DNA of 6,215 nucleotides from Bacillota bacterium (GTDB lineage Bacteria; Bacillota; Clostridia; Peptostreptococcales; Anaerovoracaceae), in the NCBI GenBank assembly GCA_029219125.1, contig JAQXSU010000070.1, forward strand, positions 1-6,215, given 5' to 3'. The stretch's first letter is position 1; the number at the start of each line of letters is the position of its first letter. Made by a program: the position numbers and the translations under genes. Positions 5,674 through 6,215 of this stretch are shown one piece after another. The notes below the pieces were generated by a model. It was not told the origin of the DNA and searched no databases. It worked only from the letters and a program-made list of their open reading frames with translations.

Positions 5674-5695
5674 CGTTGAAAAACAGATGGTTTCA

Positions 5696-5714
5696 GTAAA
5701 TGCGATGCGTTTAC
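5696..5714. repeat. Imperfect palindrome next to dyad site 3
   Basis: GTAAATGC, then GAT, then GCGTTTAC: the outer five bases of each arm and the inner GC pair match, with one mismatched position per arm. It ends one base before the ATTCTA of site 3. It could be an operator for a second regulator. It does not fit the catabolite (cre) consensus, because the centre is too long. Confidence 0.35.
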
Positions 5715-5715
5715 A

Positions 5716-5731
5716 TTCTAAATCTTTAGAA
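5716..5731. promoter_or_regulatory. Candidate activator-binding dyad, site 3 (TTCTA-N6-TAGAA)
   Basis: TTCTA-AATCTT-TAGAA, extended by one base on each side to ATTCTA...TAGAAT. It is the copy nearest the sigma-54 promoter, its centre about 96 bp from the -24 element, and it is not part of any terminator. That favours a DNA-binding role for the shared motif. The site 2 to site 3 centre distance is 68 bp. Confidence 0.7.
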
Positions 5732-5817
5732 TTATTTCGGCTTTAAATAAAACATGACTCCAGAACAGAACCGGGAATTTGTTGAAAATCAGCCATCTGC
5801 AGGCTTTGTGAAATAAT

Positions 5818-5832
5818 TGGCACGGGTTTTGC
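5818..5832 (+). promoter_or_regulatory. Sigma-54 (-24/-12) promoter of the CitMHS transporter gene
   Basis: TGGCAC, five bases, then TTGC: the invariant GG (5819-5820) and GC (5831-5832) are exactly 10 bp apart, which matches the sigma-54 consensus at all core positions. The transcription start would be near 5843, about 53 nt before the transporter's ATG. It lies downstream of a sigma-54 activator gene and three candidate enhancer sites. It implies that the host has RpoN. Confidence 0.9.
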
Positions 5833-5853
5833 TCTTGTATACGGCGTAAGGAA

Positions 5854-5867
5854 CAGACATGTGTCTG
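5854..5867 (+). repeat. Short inverted repeat in the transporter mRNA leader
   Basis: CAGACA and TGTCTG flank the dinucleotide TG. In RNA the inner pair would open, giving a five-pair stem with an ATGT loop, 15 nt before the ribosome binding site. It may be chance or may stabilise the leader. Confidence 0.3.
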
Positions 5868-5895
5868 AAAGAGTAAAATTATGGAGGTAAAAATT

Positions 5896-6215
5896 ATGTT
5901 AGCGTTTTTAGGCTTTCTCACGGTCATCGTGATGCTTGCACTCATCATGACCAAAAAAGCGTCACCGCTGGTTGCACTGATTGCAGTTCCGGTGGTAACA
6001 GGAATTATTTCATCTTTTTTCCGTCTGACGGAAGTTGCAGAAGGAGATCCGACGGTTGTGGATGTGATGCAGAACATCAAGAACCTGGGCGGATATATTA
6101 CCGGATCCAGCGGCATCGGTTCCGTTGCTGCTACCGGCGTAATGTTCATCTTCTCCATTCTGTTCTTTGGTATTTTAACGGACGCCGGAACCTTCCGTCC
6201 GATTATCAACAAGGT
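5896..6215 (+). CDS. CitMHS-family citrate-divalent metal:H+ symporter, N-terminal part
   Basis: The gene runs off the window; 106 codons are visible. The N-terminus MLAFLGFLTVIVMLALIMTK and the later ATGVMFIFSILFFGILTDAG (79-98) are typical of CitMHS transporters such as Bacillus CitM and CitH, which import citrate complexed with Mg2+ or Ca2+ together with protons. Hydrophobic segments lie at about 2-18, 22-41 and 75-95, separated by a polar loop (residues 42-62, FRLTEVAEGDPTVV). The ATG has a GGAGG site 8 nt upstream. Full-length relatives have roughly 430-450 residues, so about three quarters is missing. The exact substrate (citrate, another tricarboxylate, which metal) cannot be read from this part. 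It is expected to be switched on by the upstream activator through the -24/-12 promoter. Confidence 0.9.
   Translation, partial: MLAFLGFLTVIVMLALIMTKKASPLVALIAVPVVTGIISSFFRLTEVAEGDPTVVDVMQNIKNLGGYITGSSGIGSVAATGVMFIFSILFFGILTDAGTFRPIINK

Larger units (their letters stand above)
5627..5895. other. Regulatory intergenic region between activator and CitMHS transporter
   Basis: In order, this 269-bp region holds dyad site 1, the terminator palindrome containing dyad site 2, an imperfect palindrome, dyad site 3, an AT-rich stretch of about 85 bp that could bend to allow looping, a 13-base word shared with the activator promoter, the sigma-54 promoter, a short leader hairpin and the transporter's ribosome binding site. 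No protein-coding frame in it looks real. Confidence 0.8.

Noticed and set aside
5696..5714. Catabolite repression (cre) site
   Set aside because: The arms GTAAA/TTTAC recall cre, but the centre is several bases too long for the consensus.
5627..5731. The three TTCTA-N6-TAGAA copies as a CRISPR or mobile-element remnant
   Set aside because: The copies are short inverted dyads with irregular spacing, no unique spacers, no transposase and no target duplication; an operator cluster explains them better.
5718..6212. Minus-strand open frame (164 codons) opposite the transporter start
   Set aside because: It is antisense to the sigma-54 promoter and to a recognisable CitMHS N-terminus, and its Met/Thr/Pro-rich translation matches no known family.

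Overview
The window looks like chromosomal DNA of a low-to-mid-GC anaerobic Firmicute, most likely a Clostridia-type bacterium. The reasons are an NAD-linked class 1B dihydroorotate dehydrogenase (PyrD plus PyrK), a pyrimidine operon with a PyrR-type attenuator, strong GGAGG ribosome binding sites, and a PAS-containing sigma-54 activator beside a CitMHS-family transporter. I cannot name a species from the sequence. No rRNA, tRNA, CRISPR array or insertion sequence was seen.

Right to left on the minus strand, the first 3.1 kb is a de novo pyrimidine operon: pyrC (dihydroorotase), pyrK and pyrD, with a following gene (probably pyrE) of which only the start codon lies in the window, in a TGATG overlap with the pyrD stop. 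A promoter (TTGACA, 18 bp, extended -10 TACAAT) at about 3060-3089 drives it. The leader carries a PyrR-binding-loop-like element and, 50-60 nt further on, an intrinsic terminator just before pyrC. A 7-base segment of the loop (CGGCAAG) is exactly complementary to the terminator's first arm (CTTGCCG), which gives the mutually exclusive folds expected of UMP/PyrR attenuation.

Upstream of pyrC, on the same strand, is an unrecognised 300-residue secreted or membrane protein with a signal peptide, a motif DMGPKPS at the mature N-terminus and four predicted C-terminal membrane helices. It has its own extended -10 promoter, and no terminator separates it from the pyr promoter.

On the plus strand from about 4.2 kb lies a regulator-transporter pair. 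The regulator is a 453-residue PAS / AAA+ / Fis-type-HTH sigma-54 activator with a GAFTGA loop. It is followed by a 269-bp intergenic region and then the 5' part of a CitMHS (citrate-divalent metal:H+ symporter) gene that runs off the window. The intergenic region has a textbook sigma-54 promoter (TGGCAC-N5-TTGC) and, 96-185 bp upstream of its -24 element, three copies of the dyad TTCTA-N6-TAGAA. These are the obvious candidate enhancer sites for the regulator. The middle copy forms the core of a perfect 15+15 palindrome that also reads as the regulator gene's terminator. This looks like a complete ligand-sensing circuit for uptake of citrate or a related carboxylate, with an apparently unrecorded operator sequence. 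It is the most interesting part of the window.
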